8,398 nucleotides of DNA, from NCBI GenBank assembly GCA_003647825.1, contig QMNP01000056.1:1-8398 (forward strand), read 5' to 3'. Source of the DNA: Candidatus Cloacimonadota bacterium (GTDB lineage: Bacteria; Cloacimonadota; Cloacimonadia; Cloacimonadales; TCS61). Made by a program: the position numbers and the translations under genes. The number at the start of each line of letters is the position of its first letter. The first letter of the stretch is position 1. Under the pieces are notes generated by a model, which saw only the letters and a program-made list of their open reading frames with translations, made no database searches and was not told where the DNA came from. Positions 7,777-8,398 of this stretch are shown here, in pieces.

Positions 7777-7832
7777 ATTCCTTTTTTTTATTGATTAGAA
7801 TTAAAGCAATTTTCCTGCCAGACTAAAAGCTG

Positions 7833-7838
7833 ATTATA
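7833..7838 (-). promoter_or_regulatory. Candidate -10 box for the giant gene
   Basis: A perfect TATAAT on the minus strand, about 70 bases before the TTG start, which would give a leader of roughly 60 bases. No convincing -35 lies 16-18 bases upstream (TAGTTA at 17; TTGCAT only at 21). The surroundings are so AT-rich that a chance match is likely. Confidence 0.3.
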
Positions 7839-8117
7839 TTACTTTATTTCTATTTAACTATGCAATAAAACTTTAACTTCCTTTAAATCTTTTCATGTCC
7901 ATTTATATAGAGATTTTTTTGCACTAAATCTTTACCAAAATGCTTAATTTTACCTGCAAACTATATCAAATTCACAAAATCGATAACAGAGTTTATCTCA
8001 ATAACACAAAAATTACTGCATTTCACAATTATTTCACAGTCTTAAATATAAGCATTTGGCATGCCAGTTGCAGTATATGTTATCTGTCAGTGACGTTAGA
8101 AGATTTATTAAAAGAAG

Positions 8118-8202
8118 TTCAACTGAAATTTGTGTACAATTCTGTACAAAAATGTACGGATATGAACATGATTTAGTTGAATAGATAGAACGAATATGTA
8201 CA
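8118..8202. repeat. TGTAC motif cluster inside an inverted repeat
   Basis: TGTACA at 8133 and 8143 and TGTACG at 8153 are spaced exactly 10 bases apart; a fourth TGTACA starts at 8197. Neighbouring copies form dyads: TGTACA-ATTC-TGTACA and GTACA-AAAA-TGTAC. The first three are flanked by TTCAACTGAA (8118-8127) and TTTAGTTGAA (8172-8181), a 9/10 inverted repeat. As DNA this could be a helically phased regulator-binding array; as RNA it could fold as a hairpin with an outer stem. Which gene it serves, if any, is not shown by the sequence. Confidence 0.45.
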
Positions 8203-8215
8203 ATGTATGAACGGT

Positions 8216-8398
8216 TTATTTTTTTAGGAAGCTTTCGGTTCGATAACCTTTCGATTCAAGTTCCCGCTTATTCTTCTTAATAAAACTTTGGATTGCTTCG
8301 ATCGAAATTGCATGAGTAATTCCATAATTGATCTCTTCTTTCAGTGCAACGCGAGATTTTCCTGTATAAGGTAATTGCAAATTATAATTGTATTCGTA
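8216..8398 (-). CDS. C-terminal 60 residues of an unrecognised protein (5' end beyond window)
   Basis: A reverse-strand frame enters from the right edge and runs 60 codons to a TAA at 8218-8216. The visible part begins YEYNYNLQLPYTGKSRVALK, continues with EEINYGITHAISIEAIQSFI (21-40), which looks helical, and ends in a basic, mixed-charge tail KKNKRELESKGYRTESFLKK. Codon choice and composition match the other genes here, and the other two reverse frames do not look protein-like, so I take it as a real coding end rather than a shadow. I do not recognise the family from this fragment. A soluble protein is likely because there is no hydrophobic segment. It lies 451 bases upstream of the giant gene in the same direction, too far to assume an operon. 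Confidence 0.6.
   Translation of the reverse strand, partial: YEYNYNLQLPYTGKSRVALKEEINYGITHAISIEAIQSFIKKNKRELESKGYRTESFLKK

Larger units (their letters stand above)
7765..8215. other. 451-base AT-rich intergenic region
   Basis: I find no gene on either strand here. It holds, from the giant gene's side, the ribosome binding site, a TATAAT box (7833-7838), AT-rich sequence without clear structure (about 7840-8040), a 10-base palindrome TGGCATGCCA (8057-8066), a weak promoter-like pair on the minus strand (TTGAAC at 8122-8117 and TAACGT at 8098-8093, 18 bases apart), and a TGTAC cluster at 8118-8202. No hairpin followed by a T run is evident after the stop at 8216, so readthrough from the upstream gene is possible. 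No tRNA or known riboswitch core was recognised. Confidence 0.6.

Noticed and set aside
8057..8066. TGGCATGCCA palindrome
   Set aside because: A single 10-base palindrome with no second copy, no flanking extension and no T run; not enough to call an operator or terminator.
7940..8176. Plus-strand reading frame of 78 codons in the intergenic region
   Set aside because: Its composition is Ile/Asn/Tyr/Thr-rich as expected from translated AT-rich spacer, there is no ribosome binding site, and it runs across the TGTAC cluster and inverted repeat.
1..8398. CRISPR array, tRNA, insertion sequence or phage genes
   Set aside because: No regularly spaced direct repeats, cloverleaf, transposase motif or terminal inverted repeats were seen on either strand.

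Overview
The window is AT-rich bacterial DNA in which every gene I can support lies on the minus strand. The dominant feature is one very large secreted protein (1902 residues). It has a signal peptide, a gingipain-like (C25) N-terminal half, a chain of beta-sandwich modules, and a C-terminal tail of the NxPNPFNPTT...GxxVxxL...SGIYFYR type. Such tails mark cargo of the type IX secretion system (T9SS). This tail style, the 'NNGILxPGE' repeats and the low GC fit the FCB side of the bacterial tree. Candidatus Cloacimonadota or a similar uncultured lineage (Marinimicrobia/KSB1-like) is my inference; there is no rRNA or marker gene here to prove it.

Layout, in the direction of transcription (right to left): (1) 8398-8216, the last 60 residues of an unrecognised gene. 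(2) 8215-7765, a 451-base AT-rich intergenic region with a cluster of TGTAC motifs inside an inverted repeat near its right end and a TATAAT box near its left end. (3) 7764-2056, the giant C25-like T9SS-type protein, best started at a TTG codon. (4) 2034-1995, a clear intrinsic terminator. (5) 1887 to the window edge, a compact three-gene unit: a six-helix membrane protein, a small winged-helix regulator 11 bases downstream, and 35 bases further a glycoside-hydrolase-like TIM-barrel protein (GHL10/YngK type) that runs off the left edge.

How they may work together: the giant protein is an independent unit, closed by its own terminator, and is expected at the cell surface or outside the cell. 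The membrane protein and winged-helix regulator form a tight two-gene cassette, with the regulator's ribosome binding site touching the membrane gene's stop codon. The barrel protein follows closely and is probably co-transcribed. It has no visible signal peptide, so it may be cytoplasmic.

The most notable points are these. The C25 domain keeps the catalytic-type Cys but has Phe-Ala where His-Gly of the usual GHG motif should be. Four ~114-residue repeats each open with an EF-hand-like loop and are interrupted by a ~240-residue nidogen-like module. The intergenic TGTAC sites are spaced exactly 10 bases apart. I see no CRISPR array, tRNA, rRNA, insertion sequence or defence system.
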